Notes: generated by a model from the sequence alone, not told the origin. DNA of 64,000 nt from Amycolatopsis saalfeldensis (GCF_900110575.1 NZ_FOEF01000012.1:62001-126000); one strand, 5' to 3'. Positions 41,815-51,558 are shown, numbered from the stretch's first letter. A program made the numbers and translations.

Positions 41815-44800
41815 CTATTCGCGGCGGCCCCGCCGAGGCGGTCCCGATGGTTCCGGCTTCGGTGTCTTGTCCGGGTTGTAGTCGCGGATGCGGTCCGGAT
41901 ACGCGGTCACGACGCTGTTGCCGTCCTTGACGACGATCTTCATGTGGTCCAGGTCTTTCTGCTCCCGTACCCAGGCGCCGTTCTCGTCCTTCTTGTAGAC
42001 CACGTCGCCGTACCACTGCTGCGTGTCCTTGTCCCAGGTTTCCCGCTTGACCGTGCCGTCCGGATTCCGTTCCGGGACCCGTTCGTCGATGTAGCCGATC
42101 TTCTTGTCCATCGGGATGGTGTAGGCCGTGGTCCCGCCGCTCTGGTGGTCGACGGTGGTCCCGCTGTCGTTCCTCTTGGCCCACGCGTTGTCGACGGTCT
42201 TCGAGATCTTCTCGTCCGACCAGGGGTTCCCGCCCTTCGTCCCGAAGACGCCGTGGTCGCTCTTGTTCCCCTGGTAGTTGTCCTCGTGGAGCTTGACGTG
42301 GTCGAAGCGGTTGCGCTCGCCGCGTTTCCCGTTCTTCTCCATCTGGTCGTACCGCAGGCCGCCCTGGGAGTTCTTGGCCTTGTCCTTGCCGCCTTTGCCG
42401 CCCTTGTCCGGCGTCAGCGGGCCCTTCTTGCAGTTCCCCTTGAGCCCGAACGGATCGCTCCAGGTCAGGGGGTTGGGCACGTAGGCGTGGGTGTTCAGGC
42501 CCCCGGCCAGCCCCATCGGGTCGGCGCAGAGGTAACGGGCGGTCTGCGGGTCGTAGTACCGGTGGCGGTTGTAGTGCAGACCGGTCTCGGCGTCGAAGTA
42601 CTGCCCGGGGAACCGCAGGGGCGTCGATGGCCCAGCCGCCGTCGTGCGCGGCGTCCCCCACAGGGTTTCATCGCGGTGCCAAGCGATCCGCCCGGTCTCG
42701 TCGACGAGTTCGGCCGGCGTTCCGACGAAGTCCGTGACAATCGAGTAGAAGCGTTCGTCGAGGCACCGGCCCTCGGCGTACACGCGGTCGGTCTGCGCGA
42801 CCGGGATCTCCTGTTGCGGGTTCCATTCCCAGGTCGTGCCGCGCGTCTCGCCCGTGGTCGTGGTCTCGTCCTGCTCCGCGAGCGCGTCGCCGTCCCAGAC
42901 GAAGCGGGTCTCGGCGACGACCACGTCGCCGCTCAGCTGCTGCTTCGCCACGCGACGGCCCAACGCGTCGTAGCGGTAACGCCACCGCTGTCCGTCCGGC
43001 GTCGTGACGCCGACGAGCCGGTCCTCACCGTTCCAGGAGTAGGTCCAGCCGGCCCGGCTCACCAGCCGGCCCTGCGCGTCGTGCCGCTCGGCCGCCGGCG
43101 CCGCGATGACCACCGCGGCGGACCGGTCGTAGGCGTAGCGCTCGGTCCCGCCCGGTCCGCGCACGTCCACGACCCGGCCGCCCCGATCGAGCGTGAACTC
43201 GCGCCGGCCGAGGAGCTGGTCCTCGACCCCGGAGAACACGTTGTCCGGCCGCCAGTCGTAAACGCGCCGCTGCGCCACCGAACCGGAGGCGGTGGTCACG
43301 CTCTGGGCGCGCAGCCGGTGCCGCGGGTCCCATTCCTGGGTCAGCTCGGCGGCGCCGAGGCCACGCCAGACCTCCCGGCCGGCCGCGTCGTGCCGGAACG
43401 CGATCGAGTGCCTGCCGGTCACCAGCTTGGCCGGAGCGTCGCTACCGTCGTAGTCCCAACGGCTTTCCGCGCCCGAGGGCGTGCGGCGGAAGACCCGGCG
43501 GTCGGCGAGGTCGTAGCCGGAAGTGACCGTCCGGCCGTTGCAGGTCTCGGCGACGACGCGGCCGAGCTCGTCGTGGACGAAGGTGACATCGGCGTCCCGG
43601 TTGACGGCGCGGACCATGCGGCCGGCCCGGTCGTAGGCGTAGCTGCTGACGTCGTCGGCCGTCCGCTTCTCGATGACGGCGCCGCGCAAGTCGTAGGCGT
43701 ACGTGGTGACCTCGCCGATCGCGTTGGTGCGGGCGATGAGCTGGCCCGCCGCGTCGTAGGCGTAGGTGAGGACCCGGCCGTCGAAGTCCTGCTCGCGAAC
43801 CTTGCGCCCCTCCGCGTCGTATTCGAACCGCCAGGTGCGGCCGTCGCCGTTGGTGGCGGCGGTCACCCGCAGCTCGGTGTCGTGCTCGGTCCGCAGCCGG
43901 GTGCCGTCCGGGGCGATCCGGGTGACCGGCAGGTCGAAAGCGCCGAAGTCGGAACGCGTGACCTCGCCCCGTTCGTCGTACTCCTCCAGCACATTGCCCT
44001 CGGCGTCGTAGACCCGGCGCTGCGTGGACCCGTCGGGGGCGGTGCGCTGCCAGCCGCCGCCCTCGACGGTCCAGGCGTAACGCGTGGTGCCGCCGATCGG
44101 ATCGGTCTCCTCGGCGACCCGGCCCAGCGCGTCGAAGGTCCGCCGCCAGGTCACGCCGCGCGGATCGGTGACCTCGACGGGCCGGCCGAACCGATCGGAC
44201 GCGACCGTCGTGCGGTTGCCCACCTCGTCGACGAACTCGCGCAGGCTCCCGTCCTCGCCGTAGCTGTAACGGGTGGTCGAGCCGAGTGGGCCGACACTGG
44301 CCGAGAGGCGGCCGTTCTCGTCGTACTCCCGGCGCCAGACCGCCCCGTCCGGCTCCACAATGGACAGGACCCGGTGGTCCTCGTACTCGAACAGGCGCCG
44401 CGCGCCGTCCGGGAACGTGTACGCGAGAAGATCGCCGTGCTCGTCGAACTCCCACCGCGTCGTGCGGCCCAGTTCGTCGGTGTGCCCGATCACGCGGTCG
44501 TAGCGGTCCCATTCGAAGTGGCTGACGCCGCCGAGCGGGCCGACCTCCTTGACCAGCTGGAAGTCCTCGTTGAGGTGGTATTCGGTGGTGTTGCCCAGCG
44601 AGTCGGTCGCGGTGTTCACCCGCGCTTCGCGGTCGTAGGCGAAGGTGTAGGCGAGGTGCCCGTCGGCGCCCGCGCCCCGGACGCAACGGCTCAGCTCGTC
44701 ATAGGTGAATTCGTAGGACCGGCCGTTGCGGTCGGTCCACCGGACGACCCGGCCGAGCCCGTCGTAGTCGTAGCGGAGGGCCTCGCCGGAGGAGTTGACC

Positions 44801-46500
44801 ACCTCGGTGAGCCGCCGGTCGCGGTCGTAGCCGTAGCGGACCAGCTCGGTGCGGTCGGTCTCGTCGGCGCCGAGCAGAGTGAACGCGATGACCAGGTCCC
44901 CGGCCGTCTCGACCTCGATGCGGGTGCCGCCGGAGTGGCGGATTTCCCGCAGGTTTCCCTCGGTGTCGTGGACGAAGTGGATCCGCTGGCCGTCGTTGTC
45001 GAAGATCGCGGTCAACGGCAGCCGTCCCGCGCCGTCCGGGGCGAAGTACAGCATCCGCTGGAGATCGGGCTGCTCGACGACGTACCCGTCACCGGGTGTG
45101 CGCTTCAGCGGCCAGTACGGCCCTTCGACCGGCAACACGGTGCCGTCGGCCAGCGGGTAGGCGAGCAGGGTGCCGTCCTCGGCCGCGAAGCCGATCTCGC
45201 CGTCCTCGACCTCCAGCCGCTGGTCCACTGTGGACGCCCAGGTCGGGCCGAACCCGATCCCCGTGCGATAGGTCGAAAAGTGCGTGCGCCGCAACACCAG
45301 CGGCAGCGAGGCGTCGATCGCGACGTCGGTTTCGAGGATCATCATCCGCCCGGTCGTCATGTCGATCGGGTCGCCGCTGCCGGGGCGGCAGTAGGGCGGG
45401 GAGGAGTTCTCCTTGGGCTTGGTGTTGTCATCCTTGATGGAACGCGAATTCGAGCCCTCGCCGCCCGGCTTGTCACCGCCGGCTCCGGACGTATTCGTGT
45501 TGTCCCCCTTGGGCTGGGGTTCGGGCTTGTCCTCCGTCGGCGGGGCTTTCTCGGGCGGATTGTGATCCCCGGACGGCTTCGTCGAATCGTCCTTGGGCGG
45601 GGTGTGATCGCCGGACGGGCTGGTCGAGTCGTCCTTCGGCGGGGTGTGGTCACCGGAGGGGGTGGTCGAGTCCCCGCCCTTGCCCCCGGCGGGCTTCTCG
45701 GACTTGACGTTGATGTCCTTGGGCTTGTCGACCGCCTTGACCTTGCCGCCCTTGATGCCCTTCAACGCCTTCCCGGCGTCCTCGAACAGGGTCCCGGCCT
45801 TCTTCAGCAGCGGCACCAGCGCCTTGATCGCCTTCACCAGCTTCGTGGTCACCTGAGTGATCTTCGACGCGGTTTTCGTCACCGCCGCGATCACCTGCGG
45901 CACCACCCAGGTCATGCCGATGCCGAGGGTGAACACCACCTGCAACGCCCACGAGATCAGGTGCCCCAACAGCTCGGCGATCGTGTCGCGCACCAGGGTG
46001 CGAACTGCGGCAACGACCTCGCCCGCGGTCTTGACCCCGCTTCCGGCGCCCTCGCAGCCTTTCTGCGCGCTGGCGATCAACGCCGAAGTGTCCGCCGCCT
46101 TCTGGCGATACGCGTCCGCCGCCTCGCCCGTCCAGCTCTGCAAATCCTTCTTGACCAGATCCGCCAGCTCCGCCGAGACACTCTCGAGTTCCTTGGCGAC
46201 GTTCGCCCACGTCTCCGACTGCGCCGCGATCTGGTCCGCGTCCCCGGTCAGCGCGTTCAGCGCCTCCTTCAAGGGGCCCACGTGCTCGATCAACCAGCCC
46301 ACCCCAGCGGCGAAGATCGCGCCGAACGGGTCCATCACCGCGGTCAAAGCGTCCAGCGCGGTCCCCACCGCACCCATCGCGACCCCGGCCCAGTCCTTGC
46401 TCTCGATCGCCGACTTCAGCCCCGTCGCATCCTCCAGCAGGGGAACGCCGGACACCCCCGTCGTCGAATCCTTCACCGGCGCAACCAACGGATTACTCAC
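41815..46500 (-). CDS. RHS-repeat polymorphic toxin with WXG-like N-terminus and ribonuclease-like tail
   Basis: 1561 residues. Residues about 85-165 form a helical WXG100-like unit (LQSWTGEAADAYRQKAADTS), then a hydrophobic stretch (SWALQVVFTLGIGMTWVVPQ), a linker with three DDSTxPSGDHTPPK-type repeats (~280-325), a DUF6531-like entry (GDPIDMTTGRMMILETDVAI), some 25 RHS/YD repeats, and the RHS core (LRFPGQYFDAETGLHYNRHR, YYDPQTARYLCADPMGL, ending DPFGL). The ~185-residue tail has HGVFGTKGGNPWSDEKISKT and MKIVVKDGNSVVTAYP, similar in layout to EndoU/BECR-fold RNases. GTG start at 46500. Probably exported by a type VII system to kill competitors. No immunity gene follows. Confidence 0.9.
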   Translation of the reverse strand: MSNPLVAPVKDSTTGVSGVPLLEDATGLKSAIESKDWAGVAMGAVGTALDALTAVMDPFGAIFAAGVGWLIEHVGPLKEALNALTGDADQIAAQSETWANVAKELESVSAELADLVKKDLQSWTGEAADAYRQKAADTSALIASAQKGCEGAGSGVKTAGEVVAAVRTLVRDTIAELLGHLISWALQVVFTLGIGMTWVVPQVIAAVTKTASKITQVTTKLVKAIKALVPLLKKAGTLFEDAGKALKGIKGGKVKAVDKPKDINVKSEKPAGGKGGDSTTPSGDHTPPKDDSTSPSGDHTPPKDDSTKPSGDHNPPEKAPPTEDKPEPQPKGDNTNTSGAGGDKPGGEGSNSRSIKDDNTKPKENSSPPYCRPGSGDPIDMTTGRMMILETDVAIDASLPLVLRRTHFSTYRTGIGFGPTWASTVDQRLEVEDGEIGFAAEDGTLLAYPLADGTVLPVEGPYWPLKRTPGDGYVVEQPDLQRMLYFAPDGAGRLPLTAIFDNDGQRIHFVHDTEGNLREIRHSGGTRIEVETAGDLVIAFTLLGADETDRTELVRYGYDRDRRLTEVVNSSGEALRYDYDGLGRVVRWTDRNGRSYEFTYDELSRCVRGAGADGHLAYTFAYDREARVNTATDSLGNTTEYHLNEDFQLVKEVGPLGGVSHFEWDRYDRVIGHTDELGRTTRWEFDEHGDLLAYTFPDGARRLFEYEDHRVLSIVEPDGAVWRREYDENGRLSASVGPLGSTTRYSYGEDGSLREFVDEVGNRTTVASDRFGRPVEVTDPRGVTWRRTFDALGRVAEETDPIGGTTRYAWTVEGGGWQRTAPDGSTQRRVYDAEGNVLEEYDERGEVTRSDFGAFDLPVTRIAPDGTRLRTEHDTELRVTAATNGDGRTWRFEYDAEGRKVREQDFDGRVLTYAYDAAGQLIARTNAIGEVTTYAYDLRGAVIEKRTADDVSSYAYDRAGRMVRAVNRDADVTFVHDELGRVVAETCNGRTVTSGYDLADRRVFRRTPSGAESRWDYDGSDAPAKLVTGRHSIAFRHDAAGREVWRGLGAAELTQEWDPRHRLRAQSVTTASGSVAQRRVYDWRPDNVFSGVEDQLLGRREFTLDRGGRVVDVRGPGGTERYAYDRSAAVVIAAPAAERHDAQGRLVSRAGWTYSWNGEDRLVGVTTPDGQRWRYRYDALGRRVAKQQLSGDVVVAETRFVWDGDALAEQDETTTTGETRGTTWEWNPQQEIPVAQTDRVYAEGRCLDERFYSIVTDFVGTPAELVDETGRIAWHRDETLWGTPRTTAAGPSTPLRFPGQYFDAETGLHYNRHRYYDPQTARYLCADPMGLAGGLNTHAYVPNPLTWSDPFGLKGNCKKGPLTPDKGGKGGKDKAKNSQGGLRYDQMEKNGKRGERNRFDHVKLHEDNYQGNKSDHGVFGTKGGNPWSDEKISKTVDNAWAKRNDSGTTVDHQSGGTTAYTIPMDKKIGYIDERVPERNPDGTVKRETWDKDTQQWYGDVVYKKDENGAWVREQKDLDHMKIVVKDGNSVVTAYPDRIRDYNPDKTPKPEPSGPPRRGRRE

Positions 46501-46689
46501 TGGAACGACTCATCCCCCATACACCAGGCCCACAAGCCCTCAGCCGACGTCTCCCTCGATGGTAAAGAAACCCGACCACTCAACGGGGCGCTCGCACGGA
46601 TCCCTGCCCGAATTCCTTCGGGATGTGGTTCTTCGGGTCAGCGCCGAACGGCGACGAGGAGATGCCCGGACGCCGCTCGTGCCGGTGAT

Positions 46690-47325
46690 TCAGGAATCGG
46701 CACGCGTGAAGGTCACATGGACGACCCCGGTCGGCGAGGAGACCGACTCGATCGCGTATTTCTCCTCGATGCCCTCCAGCCCGTCCCACAGACGCACGCC
46801 CCGGCCGAGCAGGATCGGCACCACCACCACGTTCATGTGATCGATCAGACCGGCAGCCAGGAACTCGCGGATCACGGTGGCACCCCCGCCGATGCGCACG
46901 TCCAACCCACCGGCGGCCTCCCGCGCGGCCTCGAGCGCCTCAGCCGGCGAAGCGTCGAGGAAGTGGAACGTCGTGCCGCCCTCCATCTCGATCGACGGAC
47001 GCGTGTGGTGCGTCAGGACGAAAACCGGGGTGTGGAACGGCGGGTTGGAACCCCACGCGCCCTTCCAGCCGGGGTCGTCCTCCCATCCGGGGTGGCCGAA
47101 CTTTCCGGCCCCCATGATCTCGGCGCCGACACCCGGGCCCCACTCCTGGGCGAAGACGTTGTCGACGCCGCGGCTACCGCCGGTCTGCTGCCATGAGCGG
47201 GTCGCGAACATCCACTTGTGCAGCCGGTCCCCCGCATGACCGAAATGAAGCTCCTTGGTCTGCCCCTCGCCGGTGCCGAATCCGTCGAGTGAGATGGAGA
47301 AGCTGTGGACGCGTGTGAGTGACAT
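46690..47325 (-). CDS. Dihydrofolate reductase/RibD C-terminal family protein
   Basis: A 211-residue protein of the RibD-C/YyaP group: VHSFSISLDGFGTGEGQTKE, VFVLTHHTRPSIEMEGGTTF, then LDVRIGGGATVIREFLAAGL and HMNVVVVPILLGRGVRLWDG. It uses NAD(P)H in relatives, but most members have no known substrate and do not replace housekeeping DHFR. ATG 47325 has AAGGAGCATCC upstream. It is separated from the RHS gene by 190 bp with no visible immunity-like gene between. Confidence 0.9.
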   Translation of the reverse strand: MSLTRVHSFSISLDGFGTGEGQTKELHFGHAGDRLHKWMFATRSWQQTGGSRGVDNVFAQEWGPGVGAEIMGAGKFGHPGWEDDPGWKGAWGSNPPFHTPVFVLTHHTRPSIEMEGGTTFHFLDASPAEALEAAREAAGGLDVRIGGGATVIREFLAAGLIDHMNVVVVPILLGRGVRLWDGLEGIEEKYAIESVSSPTGVVHVTFTRADS

Positions 47326-47699
47326 GGATGCTCCTTGGTTTTCTGCAGGTGGGGTTCAGGCCTCGCCGCTGCCGGACGCGAGCGGCTGATCGCGGTCGGG
47401 GTGCCCATTGCTGCGCACCGGCCGGCGTCAGCGCTTTGCCTGCTGAAGAAGCCGCGGGCTTGACGTAGCGGATCTCGCATACATTGCCCGTTCGGATGGC
47501 GATCCGGCGATGGCCGGACCAACGCCCGCTCGGTGATCTCGTACTGGTCGTCGGTGCCGGCGACCGCGAATCCCACATCGTCGATGAGGCGCTGCAGGTC
47601 AGGCGCCATCGGCGTGGTGGTCATGTCTCGAAGGGTGCACGTCTCAAACCCGTCCGTCCAATGTCAATCATCGCGGCGGCTCATAGATATGATCGATGC
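47326..47699. other. Intergenic region with a gene fragment on the minus strand
   Basis: A minus-strand frame starting at 47624 reads MTTTPMAPDLQRLIDDVGFA, then VAGTDDQYEITERALVRPSP before losing protein-like character around 47480. It may be the 5' end of a lost gene. No ribosome-binding site stands out and nothing else is seen here except the promoter region of the broken LysR gene. Confidence 0.35.
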
Positions 47700-48429
47700 A
47701 TGCTGGACGTCACCCGGCTGCGCGTTCTCGACGCCGTTGCGCGGCTCGGCTCGGTCACCGCGGCGGCGAAGGAATTGCACTACACCCAGCCGACCGCGAG
47801 CCACCACCTGGCTCGGCTCGAGGCCGAGACCGGTGCGCGACTGCTGCAACGGGCCGGCCGGCGCGTCCGACTCACGCCCGCCGGTCAGCTGCTCGCCGGC
47901 CGGGCCGCGGAGATCATCGGCCGGATCGACGCCGCAGGCAACGAACTCGCCGCACACGTCGGGCTGACCACCGGACTCGTGCGGCTAGTACTGCAACGGC
48001 AGTTGGTGTGCGTGTGGTAGATCATCGTTGGACGACCCGCTGTATCTGCTGTCCACCCGGCGGGGCGACACGCTGGACAGGCTGCGCGACGCCACCTGGA
48101 TCGCCGGCTGCGAGCGATGCCGCGGCCACCTGCTGTCGCTGTGCGCGGACGCCGGGTTCGAGCCCAAGATCGGCTACACCTCCGAAGACATGGTCGTGAT
48201 GCAGGCCCTCGTCGCCGCCGGTCTCGGGGTGACGACCAGCCCCGGGCTGGCCCTGCGTGCCCATCGCATCAAGGGCATCGAGGCAACCGAGCTCCCCGGC
48301 GCCGGCCAGCACGTCTACGCCGCGACCTACGGCGATTCGCCAGACCCGCCGGCCACCACCGCACTCCTCACGGCACTCGCCGGAGCCGCGTCAACGGTCA
48401 GCGGCAAACCGACCACCCACGGCCAGTAA
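47700..48429 (+). pseudogene. LysR-family regulator, internally deleted and frameshifted
   Basis: The first part is a complete LysR DNA-binding domain: LDVTRLRVLDAVARLGSVTA, then AAKELHYTQPTASHHLARLE and the linker helix, ending NELAAHVGLTTGLVRL at about 47987. Then comes unrelated LQRQLVCVW and a stop at 48018. From 48028 another frame gives the distal effector domain (LDDPLYLLSTRRGDTL, WIAGCERCRGHLLSL, MVVMQALVAAGLGVTTSPG). Some 60-70 residues of effector subdomain I are missing. Not functional as written. Confidence 0.85.
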
Positions 48430-48561
48430 GCACCCCGGGGCCCAGGGCCGTCACCAATGCCCTTGCCGAGCCACAGGTCAGCGGAGATCAACATGTCAGG
48501 GGTGCTGAGGCGTAATGGTGATCTTCTCCGGGCCGTGCGCCCGGCCGGATGGTGCACTGCC

Positions 48562-49434
48562 TTACTTCCCGGTCAGCTTCCGGCTCCGGGTCAGCAGTTC
48601 CTCCACTCGCGTGTGCAACCGGCTGTCGTCCTTGTCCAGCTGTGGCAACAGGTTCGCGTAGTCCGACGCCAGCTGGCGGTACTTACTCGCGAACGAACCG
48701 CGGGGTGCGGCGTGGGCGTACCGGCCGTCCAGGTTGATGATTTCCTGTGCCAGCACCGCGGCGGACGAGGACAGGGTGGCTTTCTCGTCGTCGGATTCGA
48801 CGCGGCGGATGCGGTTCGCCTCGGTGGCCACGGCGGCGCGGCGGGCTCCGAAGTAGAGCGCGGCGGCTCCGGCGATCACCGCGGCCAGTGCGGCGATCGC
48901 GATCAGGTACCGCGGCAGTGAGGGGTTGATCGTGCGGGAACCGTCCGGGATGGTGCTGCTCAGGACGAGCTGGTCGTAGTTGACGACGATCGTCTTCACC
49001 GCGTTCAGCGGCTGCTTCGAGAATCCGCCGATGCCGTTGGTGATCTTCGATTCCGCGACGAAGGACTTGCCGAAGTTCGCGTCGTACGCGCCGGGGAACC
49101 TCGAGCAGGTGTAGTGGTCGAAATCGTCGGTCTTGGGGCTGAGCAGGACGGCGATCGTGTCCGGCGCGGCGTTCGACAGGGTGCGGCAGGCAGCGGCCAG
49201 ATCGGTGCCGCCGTCCAGGAAGCCGATGACGAGCCGCCGGTTGCCGACGACGCGTTCGGCGGCGGCCAGGTCGACGTGCTGTCCGGGCGCGGCATACACC
49301 GGCGACGAGCGCAGCTGGCGGGCGAGCGGGCCGTCGAACACCCCGGCCGACCAGGTCGCCCAGCCGGCGAGCACGAGGCAGGCCAGGGTGACGAGCCCGA
49401 AGCCGCTCTTCAGGAAACGGCGTGCGCGGGTCAT
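48562..49434 (-). CDS. Hypothetical membrane protein, operon gene 3
   Basis: A 290-residue protein with an N-terminal membrane helix (GFGLVTLACLVLAGWATWSA), an extracytoplasmic domain with two cysteines (AAACRTLSNA and YTCSRFPGAY), a second helix at about 190-212 (YLIAIAALAAVIAGAAALYF) and a cytoplasmic helical tail ending LEELLTRSRK-like (VEELLTRSRKLTGK). ATG overlaps the stop of the upstream gene (ATGA). No recognised family. The domain order, two TM helices with a modest external domain, resembles its neighbour's, suggesting they form one envelope complex. Confidence 0.7.
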   Translation of the reverse strand: MTRARRFLKSGFGLVTLACLVLAGWATWSAGVFDGPLARQLRSSPVYAAPGQHVDLAAAERVVGNRRLVIGFLDGGTDLAAACRTLSNAAPDTIAVLLSPKTDDFDHYTCSRFPGAYDANFGKSFVAESKITNGIGGFSKQPLNAVKTIVVNYDQLVLSSTIPDGSRTINPSLPRYLIAIAALAAVIAGAAALYFGARRAAVATEANRIRRVESDDEKATLSSSAAVLAQEIINLDGRYAHAAPRGSFASKYRQLASDYANLLPQLDKDDSRLHTRVEELLTRSRKLTGK

Positions 49435-50771
49435 GCGAGGCTCCCCGGCAGGTAGTGGGCGGGGCGGTAGTCGTCGCGGCCGAGGAGCTCCGCGACAGTG
49501 TCCAATTCGGACTGTGCGGAGTCGAGCGACGCACGGATCAGCCGCTCGTCCAGATTCCGGTCGAACGCGTGCCGGGCGGCGGTGAGATCGGTGATGCCGC
49601 GGGCGAGAGCGGCGTCGGAGGGGCCGTCGGTCAGCCCGGAAACCTCGACGGCCAGCGCGGTCAGCCCGGCCAGCCGCGCCGGGACGCCGGCCTGGGCGGG
49701 TGGGCGGCTCCGGCGCAGCGCCGGACGGATCGAGAACGCGAGGAACCCGACCGCGCACGCGGCGAAAACCCACGGCAGCGCCGGAAGCGTGACGTGGAGC
49801 GGGTCGAACGGCACGTACGGCAGCGGATGGTCGAAGATCCCCGCGTACCGAATGTCGGTGACCTCGCTCAGGTACGCGCCCAGCAATCCGTCTTGCGGAT
49901 AGCTGCGCGGGCTCAGGAAATCGCCGAACTGGCCGTAGAAGCCGGCGGTGGCCACGTCGGTGAACTCCGCTGCCGACGGGCCGTCGTATTCGATCCAGCC
50001 GCCGTACATCACGACGATCGGCCGGCCCGGGAATTCCCTGGCCAGCGCCGGACCGTAGTGCACCAGCGGCCGGCCCGCGGGCTGGGTCGGCAGGGCGACG
50101 TACAGCGGCTTGCCGGGGAAGGCATTCGTGGTCGCGGGAGGGTCGGCCAGGGTCGATCCCGGGGCGCGATAGCGGCCGGTGGCCCGCAGACTCGCGGTCG
50201 CCGTGGCGAGTTCGGCTGCGGTCGGTTCGCGTCGTGGCAGCGGCGGGACATCGGGCGGGGACGGCTGGTGACGCACGGCGGCGATCATCGTCAGCATTTC
50301 GTTCGTCACGTCGGCGGTGCCGAACTGACGCTGCCAGACCGACGCGTCGTCGGCCGACGCGGTCCCCATGTCCGCAGACACTTCCAGACCCACGATGGTC
50401 ACCGAAGCGTCGGACACGTCACTGACTCGCTTGCCGGCGTCCTTGTCGATCCCCGGTGGCGCGACCAGGATCCGGATGTCCGCGTTCCCGATCGCCTTGC
50501 GCACCGCGGCTTCGTCCCAGACGGCGACCGCCCCGGGCAGCCGCACCACCGGCGACGCCTGGACCATCGCCTTCATCTGGTCCACTGAGGGAACTGTCGC
50601 GCCATTCGTCCCGGAAGTTTCGTTATGGACCGATTTATCCGAAGACGGCGACTGGGCATAACTGACCTGCGCGTTCTGCTGTGCTTGCTGAGTAAGGAAG
50701 AGGACCAGCGTCAGCGCCGCGACCGCGAGCAGACCCCAGCGGGCGAAGTGCGGCCAGCGTCTTTCAGCCAC
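49431..50771 (-). CDS. Hypothetical two-TM membrane protein, operon gene 2
   Basis: A 446-residue protein. GTG 50771 overlaps the upstream stop (GTGGCTGA) and has AGGAGG six bases before it. A TM helix at about 10-28 (WGLLAVAALTLVLFLTQQ), a long external domain of about 310 residues (AVWDEAAVRKAIGNADIRIL, VMYGGWIEYDGPSAAEFTDV), a second TM helix near 335-355 (ALPWVFAACAVGFLAFSI), then a cytoplasmic helical tail. No family recognised. The IRILVAPPG phrase recalls TPM/DUF4350-type envelope proteins but too weakly to name. Confidence 0.7.
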   Translation of the reverse strand: MAERRWPHFARWGLLAVAALTLVLFLTQQAQQNAQVSYAQSPSSDKSVHNETSGTNGATVPSVDQMKAMVQASPVVRLPGAVAVWDEAAVRKAIGNADIRILVAPPGIDKDAGKRVSDVSDASVTIVGLEVSADMGTASADDASVWQRQFGTADVTNEMLTMIAAVRHQPSPPDVPPLPRREPTAAELATATASLRATGRYRAPGSTLADPPATTNAFPGKPLYVALPTQPAGRPLVHYGPALAREFPGRPIVVMYGGWIEYDGPSAAEFTDVATAGFYGQFGDFLSPRSYPQDGLLGAYLSEVTDIRYAGIFDHPLPYVPFDPLHVTLPALPWVFAACAVGFLAFSIRPALRRSRPPAQAGVPARLAGLTALAVEVSGLTDGPSDAALARGITDLTAARHAFDRNLDERLIRASLDSAQSELDTVAELLGRDDYRPAHYLPGSLA

Positions 50772-51069
50772 GAGCGGCCTCCTGCCACAGCTTGTCCGCG
50801 TGGCGAGCCTGTTCGCGCACGGTCTCCGCGGCGCCGGGGCCACCGCCTTCCGCGGCCAGGGCGGTGGCGCGGGCCAGCAACTGCTCGGCTTCCGGATGCT
50901 CGCCGGAAGCCGCGTCCCGGCTGATCGCGGCGCGTTCGAGCGCGGTCCGCGCGGCTGCCCAAGCGGTGCGCAGCTGCGCTTTCCGCTCCCGTTGCCGCGG
51001 CAACGCCACGACCGCGTACCCGGCCGACACCAGGACGATCGCGGCCGCCACCCAGATCCACCAGCTCAT
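50764..51069 (-). CDS. Small single-TM protein, operon gene 1
   Basis: A 101-residue protein: one N-terminal helix (WWIWVAAAIVLVSAGYAVVA) followed by a long charged helix (ERKAQLRTAWAAARTALERA and HADKLWQEAARG), with coiled-coil character. It overlaps the next gene by eight bases and leads the three-gene operon. Unknown family; a membrane-tethered helical adaptor is a fair structural description. Confidence 0.7.
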   Translation of the reverse strand: MSWWIWVAAAIVLVSAGYAVVALPRQRERKAQLRTAWAAARTALERAAISRDAASGEHPEAEQLLARATALAAEGGGPGAAETVREQARHADKLWQEAARG

Positions 51070-51276
51070 CTTGACGCCCCCTCGCTTCGCGAGGCCTCAT
51101 TCTGCGTGACGCCCAGCCGACCGGTGGGGCAATTGCCGAATCGTGTCCGTGAGTATGGCGGGCGCCTCGACAACCCGGACCATCGCGACCCGCGGCCGCC
51201 GGTCCAGGCCGGAAGCCGAGCCGCACTCGTGCGATCGACCGTGTCATGGGCGGCCACCTGGTCCCGTATCAGTCGA

Positions 51277-51558
51277 TCAGTGACCGTGCGACTTCGTTCC
51301 CCGCTTCTGTATTCGCGATCCAGGCGCGACTGCCCAGCTTGGGTTCCCAGGAAAGGCGCTCAAGGTCATCAAGGTCAGTCCATTTTCGAGTAAGAAGTGC
51401 AATAGCTCGGTGAAGAATTCCTTCTCCAGGCGACCCTTCACCTCTGCAACCGTTAACCCGCTAATTCTTGGTGATGGTCGAAACCCCGCCCGCTGCGAGA
51501 GCATCAAAACTAACTGACACACCCGAAACTCGGGGTCAGTCGATCGAATCGCAGCCAT
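51277..51558 (-). CDS. Small hypothetical protein
   Basis: A 93-codon frame with ATG at 51558 and AGGAGG ten bases upstream. The middle looks helical (LTVAEVKGRLEKEFFTELLH, then FLLENGLTLMTL); the last third is unremarkable. A second overlapping frame (ATG at 51640, MTHTTSLWGAAEGIAASLGV, 43 residues) also carries a protein-like start, so one of the two may be a decayed gene. The region is less GC-rich than its neighbours. Confidence 0.4.
   Translation of the reverse strand: MAAIRSTDPEFRVCQLVLMLSQRAGFRPSPRISGLTVAEVKGRLEKEFFTELLHFLLENGLTLMTLSAFPGNPSWAVAPGSRIQKRGTKSHGH

Noticed and set aside
41944-47196. A 1,750-codon open frame on the + strand opposite the RHS gene
   Set aside because: It is a GC-rich antisense frame with Val/Gly/Arg-rich composition and no motif; the minus-strand RHS protein has clear repeats and domain order.
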